Source: Temperatibacter marinus (lineage in GTDB: Bacteria; Pseudomonadota; Alphaproteobacteria; Sphingomonadales; Kordiimonadaceae). From it: a stretch of DNA of 64,000 nt. Below, piece after piece: positions 54,042 to 63,410 of this stretch (positions are counted from its first letter, which is position 1; each line of letters begins with the position of its first letter). The stretch covers positions 1,779,001-1,843,000 of the forward strand of contig NZ_CP123872.1 in the NCBI RefSeq assembly GCF_031598375.1, read 5' to 3'. A program made the translations under genes and the position numbers. Under the pieces are notes generated by a model. That model was not told where the DNA came from, searched no databases, and saw only the letters and a program-made list of their open reading frames with translations.

Positions 54042-54551
54042 TTATAGAGTTACGTCGGCTACCGTGATTGCATTCAGAGCCTCAGCCCATGTTTCTCTTG
54101 GCATGCTCTCAAGCGGAAGCGCTATAATAGCTGAGAAGGTTTTAACTTGCGCTTCATATACTTTCGCAAAGGCCTGATCGCGAATGCTATCGGTTTCGCC
54201 AAAATCCGCAGGATCGGGGAAACCCATATGAATGCGTACAGGCTGTTCTCCATTCTTCAGGGGCCATATGGGACAAGTTTCACCAGCTGCATTGCCGCAC
54301 ACTGTTATCACGATATCCATTTTAGCGGCATGAGTGTCTGTGAACTCATCCCAGCTTTTGCTCCTGTATTCTGATGTATCAAATCCTTTGCTGTCTAAAA
54401 GGCGAAGAGCAGCAGGGTTAACTTTACCCGTGGGATTAGATCCAGCGCTATAAGCTGAAATTCTTCCATTGCCCAATTTATTTAGAAGGGCTTCCCCTAA
54501 GACAGAGCGTGCACTATTTCCAGTGCATAATACAAGAATATTTATTGACAT
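54042..54551 (-). CDS. arsC: arsenate reductase (low-molecular-weight phosphatase type)
   Basis: 169-aa protein of the low-molecular-weight tyrosine phosphatase/arsenate reductase family, likely reducing arsenate to arsenite. CTGNSARS (Cys9-x5-Arg15) is the phosphate/arsenate loop; FPDPADFGE carries the general-acid region. Cys residues in VCGNAAGETC could take part in thiol relay. A protein phosphatase cannot be excluded, but pairing with the aquaporin 10 bp downstream favours arsenic resistance. Confidence 0.85.
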   Translation of the reverse strand: MSINILVLCTGNSARSVLGEALLNKLGNGRISAYSAGSNPTGKVNPAALRLLDSKGFDTSEYRSKSWDEFTDTHAAKMDIVITVCGNAAGETCPIWPLKNGEQPVRIHMGFPDPADFGETDSIRDQAFAKVYEAQVKTFSAIIALPLESMPRETWAEALNAITVADVTL

Positions 54552-54666
54552 AAATGTATCCTTTAATTGTGGTATGTGTCTTCAATAAACGAAAAAGCAG
54601 ATTTCGTTAACAGTTTTATGACAAAAAGAGCTTCACCTGTAGACAAATTGAGGTATAAGGCCGATT

Positions 54667-55500
54667 ATGAGCAGCGCTATGAGACATATGCCATTTAGAA
54701 AGATGCACGGACTTGGGAATGATTTTGTCATTTTCGATGCGCGCTCTTGCGAGTTCTCGATGAGCAACTGTAAAGCAAAGTCTCTTTGCCATCGCAAAAG
54801 AGGAATTGGCTGTGATCAATTAATCATTTTGCGTCAAAGTAAGACGGCTGATGTCTTCATGGAGATTTGGAATGCAGACGGAACACGTGTTGGGGCCTGT
54901 GGGAATGCGACACGGTGTATTGGACATCTCATCATAGAAGAAAAAGGGCAACGCCGCTGCACCATTGAAACGGATGCAGATATTCTAAAGGCAGAGAAGG
55001 CAAATGGTCTTATAAAAGTGACTATGGGCAAAGCTAAAATTTTAGCGCAGGATGTGCCTTTGGCAAAAGAGATGAATACACTTTCAGTGGATTTAGATTT
55101 GTATGGCTTGCCGGCAGCTGTTTGCACATCGATGGGCAATCCACATGTCACTTTCTTTATGGATTCAATTCCTGATGATCATTTTCTTGAGAAAATGGGC
55201 CCTAAAATTGAGACACACTCTCTGTTTCCTGAATATGTGAATGTCGCATTTGCTTTTTTGCAAGCGGATGGCAGTCTTCGTTTAAGAGTTTGGGAGCGAG
55301 GCGCTGGTGTGACCGAAGCCTGCGGTACTGCGGCTTGCGCAGCTGGCGTCGCCGCATATCGTCGACAAATAACCTCAAGACGTTCTGTCATAGAATTGGA
55401 CGGGGGTCGGCTTGAGATTGAGTATCAAAGTGATGGGACTGTCATGATGACAGGGCCGATCGCTTATTCTTTCAACGGAGAGGTGATGATAAATGACTAA
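54667..55500 (+). CDS. dapF: diaminopimelate epimerase
   Basis: Converts LL- to meso-diaminopimelate for lysine and peptidoglycan. 277 aa, two-domain fold, with both catalytic cysteines in GACGNATRCIG and TEACGTAACAAG, and FRKMHGLGNDF at the N-terminus. The ATG at 54667 follows AAGG by 6 nt. Its end overlaps mtaB by 8 nt; dapF-mtaB-ftsY is a conserved alphaproteobacterial order. Divergent from arsC. Confidence 0.96.
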   Translation: MSSAMRHMPFRKMHGLGNDFVIFDARSCEFSMSNCKAKSLCHRKRGIGCDQLIILRQSKTADVFMEIWNADGTRVGACGNATRCIGHLIIEEKGQRRCTIETDADILKAEKANGLIKVTMGKAKILAQDVPLAKEMNTLSVDLDLYGLPAAVCTSMGNPHVTFFMDSIPDDHFLEKMGPKIETHSLFPEYVNVAFAFLQADGSLRLRVWERGAGVTEACGTAACAAGVAAYRRQITSRRSVIELDGGRLEIEYQSDGTVMMTGPIAYSFNGEVMIND

Positions 55501-56794
55501 GTCTTCTCCGAAACGCGCAGAAGTGGTAACTTTTGGTTGTCGTTTGAACAGTTACGAATCCGAAGTGATGCAAAATCATGCGGACGCAGCTGGGCTGGAA
55601 GATGCTATCATCTTTAATACATGCGCAGTGACAGCAGAAGCAACACGACAGGCTAGACAATCCATTCGGAGAATGAAGCGGGAAAACCCTACAAAGACTG
55701 TGATAGTCACTGGCTGTGCAGCCCAAGTTGATCCTGAGCAATTTGCCCAAATGGATGAAGTTGATACAGTGATCGGGAATCACGAAAAGCTTGAGGCAAA
55801 AAGCTTTCTTAATTTAGATTTGAGCCAAGAAGAAAAAGTTCAGGTGAATGATATCTTCTCAGTGAAAGAGACTGCGGGTCATTTAATCGATGGAATGGCA
55901 GATCGAGCCCGGGCTTTTGTTCAGATTCAAAATGGCTGTGATCACCGTTGTACTTTTTGCATCATTCCTTACGGCCGTGGCAACAGTCGTTCTGTCCCCA
56001 TGGGTGAGGTGGTTGATCAAATTAAGCGGCTTGTGGGACGCGGCTTTCAAGAAGTTGTTTTCACCGGTGTAGATATTACGAGCTACGGTGCAGACTTGCC
56101 CGGACAGCCTACCTTAGGGGTGTTGGTCCAGAAGATTATGGAATTCGTGCCGGACCTTCCCCGTCTCCGCATCTCAAGCATTGATAGTATTGAGGTGGAT
56201 GAGCCTCTTTACGATGCATTAATCAGTGAACAAAGAGTGATGCCCCATCTGCATTTGTCCTTGCAAGCTGGCGACAATATGATTTTGAAACGGATGAAGC
56301 GACGCCATCTCAGAGAAGAGGCCATTGAATTTTGTACTCGCGTTAAAAAATACCGGCCAGATATGGTCTTCGGTGCTGATATTATTGCGGGCTTTCCGAC
56401 TGAAACTGAAGAAATGTTTCTGAATAGTTTGAAGCTTGTGGAGGAATGTGACCTAACTTGGTTACATGTTTTCCCTTATTCTGAGCGCGATGGCACCCCT
56501 GCGGCGAGGATGCCACAACTGGAGAAAGCCATTCGTAAAGAACGCGCCTCAAGATTGCGGATGCTCGGCGAGCAACAAGTCCAAAAGCTATTTAAGGCGA
56601 GCGATGGACGAAGTGACAGAGTGCTAATCGAGAAAATTTCTGAAAGCGGTCTTGCTACAGGACATAGTGAACAATTTATTCCTGTGACTCTTGAACTTGG
56701 GGCCTATGCAGGCAATATAGCAGAAGGGCAGATTGTTGATGTCATCCTTTCTGCTCATAGTGACAAAATCATGAAAGCGACATTTAAAGGGTAG
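55493..56794 (+). CDS. mtaB: tRNA t6A37 methylthiotransferase
   Basis: Radical-SAM enzyme turning t6A37 into ms2t6A in tRNA. 433 aa: N-terminal cluster domain with FGCRLNSYES, NTCAVT and VTGCAAQ cysteines, radical SAM CDHRCTFCIIPYGRG (CxxxCxxC), and a C-terminal TRAM domain. MiaB-like, but the FGCRLN start and order with dapF point to MtaB. Overlaps dapF by 8 nt; 3 nt before ftsY. Confidence 0.94.
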   Translation: MTKSSPKRAEVVTFGCRLNSYESEVMQNHADAAGLEDAIIFNTCAVTAEATRQARQSIRRMKRENPTKTVIVTGCAAQVDPEQFAQMDEVDTVIGNHEKLEAKSFLNLDLSQEEKVQVNDIFSVKETAGHLIDGMADRARAFVQIQNGCDHRCTFCIIPYGRGNSRSVPMGEVVDQIKRLVGRGFQEVVFTGVDITSYGADLPGQPTLGVLVQKIMEFVPDLPRLRISSIDSIEVDEPLYDALISEQRVMPHLHLSLQAGDNMILKRMKRRHLREEAIEFCTRVKKYRPDMVFGADIIAGFPTETEEMFLNSLKLVEECDLTWLHVFPYSERDGTPAARMPQLEKAIRKERASRLRMLGEQQVQKLFKASDGRSDRVLIEKISESGLATGHSEQFIPVTLELGAYAGNIAEGQIVDVILSAHSDKIMKATFKG

Positions 56795-56797
56795 GCT

Positions 56798-57823
56798 ATG
56801 GGCTGGTTCAGTAAAAATAAAGACAAAGACGAGTCTCAGGATCAGGTTGCAGAATCCCAGAAGGCCGACTTTAATGCGACCCCTGAGGAAGCGCCCCAAG
56901 AAAAGAAGAGCTGGTTCAAACGCCTGAAGGACGGGTTGAACCGTTCCTCAAGTGCTATTTCAGGGGGGATATCAAGTATTTTTACCCAGCGTAAGCTGGA
57001 TAGTGAAACTCTTGAAGAATTAGAAGATCTGTTGATCGCCTCTGATCTTGGTGTGTCAACCGCGATGAAATTAACAGAGAGTCTTGCTGAAGGGCGGTTC
57101 GATAAAGAAATCACGGATGAAGAGGTGAAGGCATTTTTGGCGACTGAAATTGAGAAAATCCTTTCTCCAGTTGCACAGCCGCTATCACTTAACTCTGAAA
57201 ACAAGCCTCACGTGATCTTAATGGCGGGCGTCAATGGGGCGGGCAAGACCACCACCATTGGCAAATTGGCAAAGAAATATCGGGATGAAGGCAAGTCTGT
57301 GATGCTGGCAGCAGGGGATACGTTTCGTGCAGCTGCCGTTGAACAGTTAACTGTATGGGGTGACCGCGTTGGGGTTCCTGTGATTACCAAGGAAATTGGC
57401 TCTGACGCTGCGGCGCTTGCCTATGAAGCTCTGGACCGTGCTATGGCAGAAGCTGTAGATGTTTTGTTGATTGATACAGCAGGCCGTCTTCAAAATAGAG
57501 AAGAATTGATGGCTGAACTGGCTAAAGTTGTCCGAGTCATCGGCAAGAAAATTGAGAATGCCCCTCACGATACAGTGATCGTCTTAGACGCAACTACAGG
57601 ACAAAATGCAGTTCATCAAGTTGAAGTTTTCCAAAAGCTTGCTCAAATCAGTGGCATTGTGATGACAAAGTTGGATGGCTCAGCGCGCGGCGGTGTTCTT
57701 GTCGCTTGCGCAGATAAATTCGGATTGCCAGTGCATGCCATTGGCGTCGGTGAAGGCATCGAAGACCTCGATGCTTTTGATCCGAAGCAATTTGCTGAAG
57801 CCTTGGTTGGGATAGAGGGTTAG
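56798..57823 (+). CDS. ftsY: signal recognition particle receptor FtsY
   Basis: GTPase that docks ribosome-SRP complexes at the membrane for co-translational insertion. 341 aa: acidic N-terminal region, then NG domain with GVNGAGKTTTIGKLA (P-loop), DTAGRLQNREEL (G3) and TKLDGSARGG (G4/G5). Last of dapF-mtaB-ftsY. Its stop overlaps the convergent beta-oxidation gene by 4 nt. Confidence 0.97.
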   Translation: MGWFSKNKDKDESQDQVAESQKADFNATPEEAPQEKKSWFKRLKDGLNRSSSAISGGISSIFTQRKLDSETLEELEDLLIASDLGVSTAMKLTESLAEGRFDKEITDEEVKAFLATEIEKILSPVAQPLSLNSENKPHVILMAGVNGAGKTTTIGKLAKKYRDEGKSVMLAAGDTFRAAAVEQLTVWGDRVGVPVITKEIGSDAAALAYEALDRAMAEAVDVLLIDTAGRLQNREELMAELAKVVRVIGKKIENAPHDTVIVLDATTGQNAVHQVEVFQKLAQISGIVMTKLDGSARGGVLVACADKFGLPVHAIGVGEGIEDLDAFDPKQFAEALVGIEG

Positions 57824-59856
57824 TCCTTTAGCCAGTCCGAGACTCGCCACCATCGATTACCAAATTTTTCTGCATAGCCCTCAATGCGAGCGCGAATGAT
57901 GGCTTTTCCGTGATGAGTGGCATAGTGCATAGGGCCGCCGCGCCAGCGCGGAAATCCATAGCCGTTGCAATATACAACATCGATGTCACTAGAACGCGCT
58001 GCAATGCCTTCAGATAATATTTCGCTACCAGAACAAATTAGAGCGTCAATTGTTCTTTCTACGATTTCAGCCTCTGAGACGGCGCGCCTTTCAATGCCAA
58101 GTTCCTGAGAAATTTCGCTCAACATATTTTCGACCATCGCAGAGGGCGAGCCTTGACGATCAGCATAGTCGTAAAACCCTGCACCAGTCTTTTGTCCTTT
58201 GCGGTCCATTTCGACCAACCGATCATGCAAGAGAAAGGCTTTGGCTTCATATTGATCATCACTTAGGCTTTGTCGAGTAAAGTATCCGATATCCAATCCT
58301 GCCAGATCCGCAACAGCACAGGGGCCCATGGGCATACCATATTTGGTGAGGGCTTGATCGATTTGCCACGGCGTTGCACCCTCGATCATGAGAAGGCCGA
58401 CTTCGCGCTGGTAGTGTTGGAACATTCGGTTGCCGATGAAGCCAAAACAAACCCCTGAAACCACACCGACTTTGCCAATTTTTTTGCAGAGTTGCAGAGC
58501 GGTATTCAATGTTTCAATAGAGGTTGCTTTGCCGCGGACAATCTCGAGCAATTTCATAATGTTGGCAGGGCTGAAAAAATGAAGGCCGATAACATTTTTT
58601 GGATTAGAGACAGACTCTGCAATTTCATTCACATCTAAATAACTTGTGTTTGTGGCAAGGATGCATGTCTTTTTAACAGCCTTATCTAACTCAGCAAAAA
58701 TAAGCTTTTTAATGTCCATCTTCTCAAAGGCGGCTTCTATGACAAGATCAACATCAGATAAATCACCATAGTCGATACTGCCTTTTAACAGCGCAAGGCG
58801 ACTGTCCTTCATGGCTTCGCTCAGCCGGCCTTTTTTGACTTGCTGTGCGTAATTCATTTCCACTCTATTTATTCCTGCTTTTAAGGCCTCTTCACTGACT
58901 TCTTTCAGAATGACAGGCATCCCTTTGTCTAAGAAAGCGATCGCTATGCCTGCTCCCATTGTGCCGGCCCCGATGATTGCAACTGATTTAATTGGATAGG
59001 CAGATGTTTCTCTTGGAACATCCTCAACTTTTAGGCTTTCTCTTTCGGCAAAAAACATGTGACGCTGAGCCGCAGATTGGGAGCTGTTTCGACACTCTAT
59101 GAACAGTTCTCTTTCGCGTTTCATACCGTCCATGAAAGAGAGTGTACTTGCTGCTTCTACGGCATTGATGCAGGCTTGCGGTGCCTCAAAGCCCTTTTTA
59201 CGCTTGCTAAGAAGTCTACGTGTGTCTTCGAAAAAAGTTTCAGAAGGGATGGCGGGCTTTTGGGCATAGGGCTTAGGAATTTCTTTCTCTTGAACAGAGT
59301 GAGCAAATTTAAGTGCAGCCTTTTTCAGAGCGCCTTCTACAACTGCATCAATTAACCCTAACGTAAGCGCTTTATCGGCTCTTATTGGTTTGCCTGAGGT
59401 GATGAGGTCAGTTGCGGCTTCTACGCCGATGAGGCGCGGTGTGCGCTGGGTTCCACCTGCGCCAGGGATTAAACCCAGATTGACTTCTGGTAATCCAAGT
59501 TGTGCACTTTCATCAGCAATCCGATAATGAGCTCCAAGTGCTATCTCTAGCCCCCCGCCCAGAGCGACGCCGTGGATGACAGCGATCACAGGCTTATTAC
59601 AGGCTTCAATGTGATGACATACATCGGGAAGATGAGGTTCTTGCGGTGGTTTTCCAAACTCTTTGATATCCGCTCCTGCCATAAAGCTGCGTCCTGCGCA
59701 GTGAATGACGATTGATTTAACTCTCTCATCTTTTTGTGCAGCAGTAATGCCGTCGGCCAGTCCTTGTCGTACACTATGGCTTATGGCATTTACCGGCGGA
59801 TTGTCGACCGTTAAAAAAGCTGTGAACTGTTCAACTGAATAGTGGACTGCAGACAT
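57820..59856 (-). CDS. bifunctional enoyl-CoA hydratase/3-hydroxyacyl-CoA dehydrogenase
   Basis: Multifunctional beta-oxidation enzyme of 678 aa. N-terminal crotonase domain with FMAGADIKEF, GVALGGGLEIALG and LPEVNLGLIPGAGGTQR (both catalytic Glu regions), then a NAD-binding domain (VAIIGAGTMGAGIAIAFLDKG) and C-terminal dehydrogenase domain (HFFSPANIMKLLEIV). Its promoter overlaps that of paaG across a shared operator, so it probably handles the hydroxyacyl-CoA steps of phenylacetate degradation (PaaF/PaaH roles), though it could be a general fatty-acid enzyme. Confidence 0.9.
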   Translation of the reverse strand: MSAVHYSVEQFTAFLTVDNPPVNAISHSVRQGLADGITAAQKDERVKSIVIHCAGRSFMAGADIKEFGKPPQEPHLPDVCHHIEACNKPVIAVIHGVALGGGLEIALGAHYRIADESAQLGLPEVNLGLIPGAGGTQRTPRLIGVEAATDLITSGKPIRADKALTLGLIDAVVEGALKKAALKFAHSVQEKEIPKPYAQKPAIPSETFFEDTRRLLSKRKKGFEAPQACINAVEAASTLSFMDGMKRERELFIECRNSSQSAAQRHMFFAERESLKVEDVPRETSAYPIKSVAIIGAGTMGAGIAIAFLDKGMPVILKEVSEEALKAGINRVEMNYAQQVKKGRLSEAMKDSRLALLKGSIDYGDLSDVDLVIEAAFEKMDIKKLIFAELDKAVKKTCILATNTSYLDVNEIAESVSNPKNVIGLHFFSPANIMKLLEIVRGKATSIETLNTALQLCKKIGKVGVVSGVCFGFIGNRMFQHYQREVGLLMIEGATPWQIDQALTKYGMPMGPCAVADLAGLDIGYFTRQSLSDDQYEAKAFLLHDRLVEMDRKGQKTGAGFYDYADRQGSPSAMVENMLSEISQELGIERRAVSEAEIVERTIDALICSGSEILSEGIAARSSDIDVVYCNGYGFPRWRGGPMHYATHHGKAIIRARIEGYAEKFGNRWWRVSDWLKD

Positions 59857-59892
59857 AAATATTTCCTTATTTCCTTTATAACTCTAAATCCT

Positions 59893-59934
59893 ATTATTGA
59901 CTTTCCTGACCGCACGGTCAATAAATTATATAGA
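59893..59934. promoter_or_regulatory. divergent promoters with shared palindromic operator
   Basis: TGACC-GCAC-GGTCA (59907-59920) is the operator-like palindrome. Rightward: CTGACC (59906), 17 bp, TATAGA (59929) for paaG. Leftward: TTGACC (59921-59916), 17 bp, AATAAT (59898-59893) for the bifunctional enzyme. The palindrome forms the -35 regions of both, so a bound repressor would close both. Confidence 0.65.
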
Positions 59935-59955
59935 ACGCGCATACGGGAGTGTATT

Positions 59956-60744
59956 ATGACATATGAGACAATTTTGTTTGAACCAAAGAACGGTGTAGCC
60001 TGGGTCACCTTAAATAGACCTGAAAAACTCAACGCCGTAACGTCTAAAATGATCACAGAACTAAAAGATGTTTTTGATGTTATAGAGGCAGATGCCTCTC
60101 TGCGGGTGTTGTGTCTAACAGGGTCTGGCCGTGCCTTTTGTCCCGGGCAAGACTTGAATGATAGAATGGGCGGCGGAGATAGCCGTCCTGACCTCGGTGA
60201 AACAGTGGAGACTGGGTGGAATCCCCTGATGAGACGCTTGTATAAACTCTCAGTACCTACTCTTGCTGCTGTGAATGGAGTAGCCGCTGGGGCCGGGGCG
60301 AATTTGGCTCTTGCCTGTGATATTGTTGTTGCGCTGGACACAGCGAAATTTGTGCAGGTATATGCCAATCTAGGCCTTATTCCCGATGCAGGCGGAAGTT
60401 ATATCCTACCCAAGCTTGTGGGATTAGCCCGTGCGCGCGAGCTTTGCATGACAGCCCGCCCAGTTATGGCCGAAGAGGCTGTCGAGATGGGAATGATTGC
60501 ATATTCTAAGCCAGAATCTGAATTTATACTTTTTGTCACAGAGACAGTTGAGCGGATGGCAGAACAGCCAACCTTTGGTCTTGTCTCGACTCGGTATGCT
60601 CTCAATCAGTCCTATAGTAATGATTTGGACAGCCAGCTTGATCTAGAGAGGGATGTTATGCAGAAGTGTGGTTTTAGTGATGATTATGCTGAAGGAGTAA
60701 AAGCTTTTTTAGAAAAAAGACAGCCAGTTTTTAAAGGGCGATAA
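59956..60744 (+). CDS. paaG: 1,2-epoxyphenylacetyl-CoA isomerase
   Basis: Crotonase-family enzyme (262 aa) isomerising ring 1,2-epoxyphenylacetyl-CoA to the oxepin form, and later double-bond isomerisation. VAWVTLNRPEKLNAV, AFCPGQDLNDR (PaaG-type, Gly-Gln-Asp), and NLGLIPDAGGSYILPKLVG are diagnostic. I chose the ATG at 59956 after GGGAG; the frame runs 114 nt further upstream across the promoter, which is spurious. Divergent from the bifunctional enzyme; upstream of paaABCDE. Confidence 0.94.
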   Translation: MTYETILFEPKNGVAWVTLNRPEKLNAVTSKMITELKDVFDVIEADASLRVLCLTGSGRAFCPGQDLNDRMGGGDSRPDLGETVETGWNPLMRRLYKLSVPTLAAVNGVAAGAGANLALACDIVVALDTAKFVQVYANLGLIPDAGGSYILPKLVGLARARELCMTARPVMAEEAVEMGMIAYSKPESEFILFVTETVERMAEQPTFGLVSTRYALNQSYSNDLDSQLDLERDVMQKCGFSDDYAEGVKAFLEKRQPVFKGR

Positions 60745-60780
60745 TAATTAATTGACCAATTGGTCAATTAATTATATATT
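60744..60780 (+). promoter_or_regulatory. paaA promoter with 32-bp palindromic operator
   Basis: A perfect 32-bp palindrome (60744-60775) is centred on TTGACCAATTGGTCAA. It includes the -35 TTGACC (60752-60757); 17 bp on is TATATT (60775-60780). The inner TGACC-N4-GGTCA and the following AATTATAT match the paaG operator at 59907. Confidence 0.7.
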
Positions 60781-60827
60781 CACATCAACTTTGGGTAAAG
60801 ATTTGGCCCAAACGAAGGGAGTGGCAT

Positions 60828-61823
60828 ATGTATGATACCGACTTAAGAACAGCAGAAGAGAAGGCGAAAGCTCAGCGAGGTCTCAAGCGAGATGACGCTG
60901 AAAATGAAGCACAATTTCAAGCACGTATTGACGCTGAAGAGTTTATTGAACCAAAAGACTGGATGCCTGAAGGCTATCGTAAAACTTTGGTGCGCCAGAT
61001 GTCTCAGCACGCCCATAGTGAAATTGTCGGTATGCTCCCTGAAGGGAATTGGGTTACACGTGCCCCGACGTTGAAGCGCAAAATGATTTTGGTTGCTAAG
61101 ATTCAAGATGAAGCAGGTCATGGGCTCTATATCTATAGCGGTGCAGAAACCTTAGGCACTTCTCGGGAACAAATGGTCGATGATTTGCACAGTGGAAAAG
61201 CAAAATATTCTACAATTTTCAATTATCCCACAATGACCTGGGCCGATGTAGGCGCTGTAGGATGGCTCGTCGATGGCGCAGCCATAACCAATCAAATTCC
61301 TCTTTGTCGCTGTTCTTATGGTCCTTATGCTCGTGCGATGATCCGGGTTTGTAAGGAAGAGAGCTTTCATCAAAGGCAAGGCTATGAAAGCTTATTGGCT
61401 ATGGTGAAGGGCACAGACGCACAGAAAAAGATGGTGCAGGATGCCTTCGATCGTTTGTTTTGGCCATCCTTGATGATGTTTGGTCCGCCTGATAGTGATC
61501 AGCCACCTAGTCAAAATATGAAATGGAAGATTAAGCGCTTTACCAATGATGAGCTTAGACAACGGTTTGTGGACGCTACGATACCACAGGCAGAGTTCTT
61601 AGGATTGAAAATACCTGAAGGAGTCGTTTGGAATGAAGACACAAACCATTATGATTTTCCAGAGCTCGATTGGGATGAATTTTGGGCTGTTGTTAAAGGC
61701 GATGGCGTTTGTAATGACGATCGCCTGAATTCGAGACGTAAGGCAATTGATGAAGGCGCTTGGGTACGTGAAGCAGCCGAAGCCTATGCAGAGAAACAAA
61801 AAATACAGCAAGCGGCGGAGTAG
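60828..61823 (+). CDS. paaA: phenylacetyl-CoA epoxidase subunit A
   Basis: Catalytic di-iron subunit of the phenylacetyl-CoA epoxidase, which puts O2-derived oxygen on the aromatic ring. 331 aa; ferritin-like fold with the metal motifs KIQDEAGHG and [11 protein letters not shown] (E...ExxH type). First of paaABCDE, 84 bp after paaG behind the operator-bearing promoter. Five-gene order is the usual one. Confidence 0.97.
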   Translation: MYDTDLRTAEEKAKAQRGLKRDDAENEAQFQARIDAEEFIEPKDWMPEGYRKTLVRQMSQHAHSEIVGMLPEGNWVTRAPTLKRKMILVAKIQDEAGHGLYIYSGAETLGTSREQMVDDLHSGKAKYSTIFNYPTMTWADVGAVGWLVDGAAITNQIPLCRCSYGPYARAMIRVCKEESFHQRQGYESLLAMVKGTDAQKKMVQDAFDRLFWPSLMMFGPPDSDQPPSQNMKWKIKRFTNDELRQRFVDATIPQAEFLGLKIPEGVVWNEDTNHYDFPELDWDEFWAVVKGDGVCNDDRLNSRRKAIDEGAWVREAAEAYAEKQKIQQAAE

Positions 61824-61827
61824 AAAG

Positions 61828-62109
61828 ATGAAAGATTGGGATTTATACGAAGTTTTTGTTCGCTCAAAACGCGGATTATCACACAAGCATTGTGGTAGTG
61901 TCCATGCTGCTGATGAAACCATGGCGATCGAGAATGCCCGTGATCTTTATACCCGCCGGAGCGAGGGCGAAAGTATATGGGTTGTGAAGGCGAAGGATAT
62001 CACGGCAAGTGATCCTGCCGAAGGTGATGCGCTCTTCGGGCCCGCGCAAGATAAAGTCTATCGTCATCCAACCTTCTATGACATTCCTGATGAAGTTGGG
62101 AAGATGTAG
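61828..62109 (+). CDS. paaB: phenylacetyl-CoA epoxidase subunit B
   Basis: Small subunit (93 aa) that stabilises the PaaAC complex. Starts KDWDLYEVFVRSKRGLSHKHCGSVHAAD, the family N-terminus, and contains YTRRSEGESIWVV. I chose the ATG at 61828, with GAAAG upstream; the frame extends 81 nt into paaA without support. Five nt after paaA. Confidence 0.96.
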   Translation: MKDWDLYEVFVRSKRGLSHKHCGSVHAADETMAIENARDLYTRRSEGESIWVVKAKDITASDPAEGDALFGPAQDKVYRHPTFYDIPDEVGKM

Positions 62110-62111
62110 TC

Positions 62112-62897
62112 ATGAATAGTCCTTATTACACAGAAGAAAATCCACACTATCAATATGTTTTGGGGCTTGGTGATGACGCCCTTATTCTTGGTCAACGCTG
62201 GGCAGAATGGCTTTCTAAGGGGCCTAATTTGGAACTGGATATCGCCAGTTCAAATCTATCATTAGACTTATTCGGGCAAGCCGATCTTTGGCTTACATAT
62301 GCCGCAGAACTTGAAGGTCAAGGCAAAGATTCTGATGACCTTGCCTTTCTTAGAGATACAGTTGACTTTCGCAATCACTGGCTAGTTGAACAACCAAATG
62401 GAGACTGGGGAATGACAACAGCTCGCATGGTAATGTTTAGCATTTATCAGTTTATTCGGTATGAGCGTTTGAGCAAATCTTCGGATGTCCGTATCGCTGA
62501 GATTGCATCCAAGGCTATTAAAGAAGTGACTTATCATAGACGCTTCTCTAGCGAATGGTGCATGCGATTAGGTCAGGGGACTGAAGAGAGTAATCGTCGG
62601 TTGCAAACTGGATTTAATGAGTTATGGCGTTTTGTTGCTGAATTGTTTGAAACACCAGCATGGGAACGCGCGCTTGCAGAGGATGGCCTTGCTGTTGCAA
62701 GTGAAGATCTTCGCGAAGAATGGGATCAAGCCATGCATGAAATCATGGATGCAGCCGGTGTTGTTCGGCCTGAGACGACAGGGCGGGTCATTGGCAGCCG
62801 ACATAATGGCCATCACAGCGAACATTTGGGACATCTTTTGTGTGAGATGCAGTTCTTGCAAAAAAGCTACCCTAAATCAAGCGGTGCGGTTTGGTAA
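62112..62897 (+). CDS. paaC: phenylacetyl-CoA epoxidase subunit C
   Basis: Structural ferritin-like partner (261 aa) of PaaA. Landmarks: YVLGLGDDALILGQRWAEW, FLRDTVDFRNHWLVEQPNGDWG and the C-terminal GHHSEHLGHLLCEMQFLQ. It has lost most metal ligands in the family. Separated by 2 nt from both neighbours, consistent with one operon. Confidence 0.96.
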   Translation: MNSPYYTEENPHYQYVLGLGDDALILGQRWAEWLSKGPNLELDIASSNLSLDLFGQADLWLTYAAELEGQGKDSDDLAFLRDTVDFRNHWLVEQPNGDWGMTTARMVMFSIYQFIRYERLSKSSDVRIAEIASKAIKEVTYHRRFSSEWCMRLGQGTEESNRRLQTGFNELWRFVAELFETPAWERALAEDGLAVASEDLREEWDQAMHEIMDAAGVVRPETTGRVIGSRHNGHHSEHLGHLLCEMQFLQKSYPKSSGAVW

Positions 62898-62899
62898 TA

Positions 62900-63391
62900 A
62901 TGGTTGATACAGGCTTGATTTGGAAACGTTTAGAAACTGTCATGGACCCAGAGGTGCCAGCACTATCAGTGTTGGATTTGGGGATTGTGAGAGATGTCAG
63001 GATCACACATGAAGGCCATGTGCAAGTCGATGTAACGCCCACTTATAGTGGATGTCCAGCGACAGAATTAATCCATACAATCATCCAGGCGGCTATCGAA
63101 ACTTCAGGGTATCCCCAAGTTGCCATAAATTCTGTGCTATCTCCTGCTTGGACCACTGATTGGATCACTGAAGAGGGTAGGGCTAAGTTAAAAGACTATG
63201 GCATCGCCGCGCCTGTAGGAATGGCTTCCAGCGGGAAAGCTGTCCTCTTTGGGGCTTCCCCGATTGTGGAATGCCCGCAATGCGACAGCAATCACACAGA
63301 GTGTGTTAGCGAGTTTGGTTCGACGGCCTGTAAATCTATGTATCGGTGCAAGGATTGCCTTGAACCCTTTGAATATTTTAAGTGTATATAA
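62900..63391 (+). CDS. paaD: PaaD, phenylacetate epoxidase maturation protein
   Basis: 163-aa protein needed for Fe-S/di-iron maturation of the epoxidase. N-terminal MIP18/DUF59-like domain (MDPEVPALSVLDLGIVRDV), middle TPTYSGCPATELI, and a C-terminal zinc-ribbon-like cysteine set CPQCDSNHTEC...CKDC. I chose the ATG at 62900, 2 nt after the paaC stop; upstream TTG at 62891 is unlikely. Followed by paaE after 19 nt. Confidence 0.94.
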   Translation: MVDTGLIWKRLETVMDPEVPALSVLDLGIVRDVRITHEGHVQVDVTPTYSGCPATELIHTIIQAAIETSGYPQVAINSVLSPAWTTDWITEEGRAKLKDYGIAAPVGMASSGKAVLFGASPIVECPQCDSNHTECVSEFGSTACKSMYRCKDCLEPFEYFKCI

Positions 63392-63410
63392 AGCTCTCTA
63401 GGAAAATAGC

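Noticed and set aside
59842-59955. 38-residue N-terminal extension of PaaG
   Set aside because: It would cover the promoter and operator; ATG 59956 has an SD and gives the family start.
59811-60368. 185-residue minus-strand frame over paaG
   Set aside because: Shadow of paaG; no recognisable motif and it crosses the operator.
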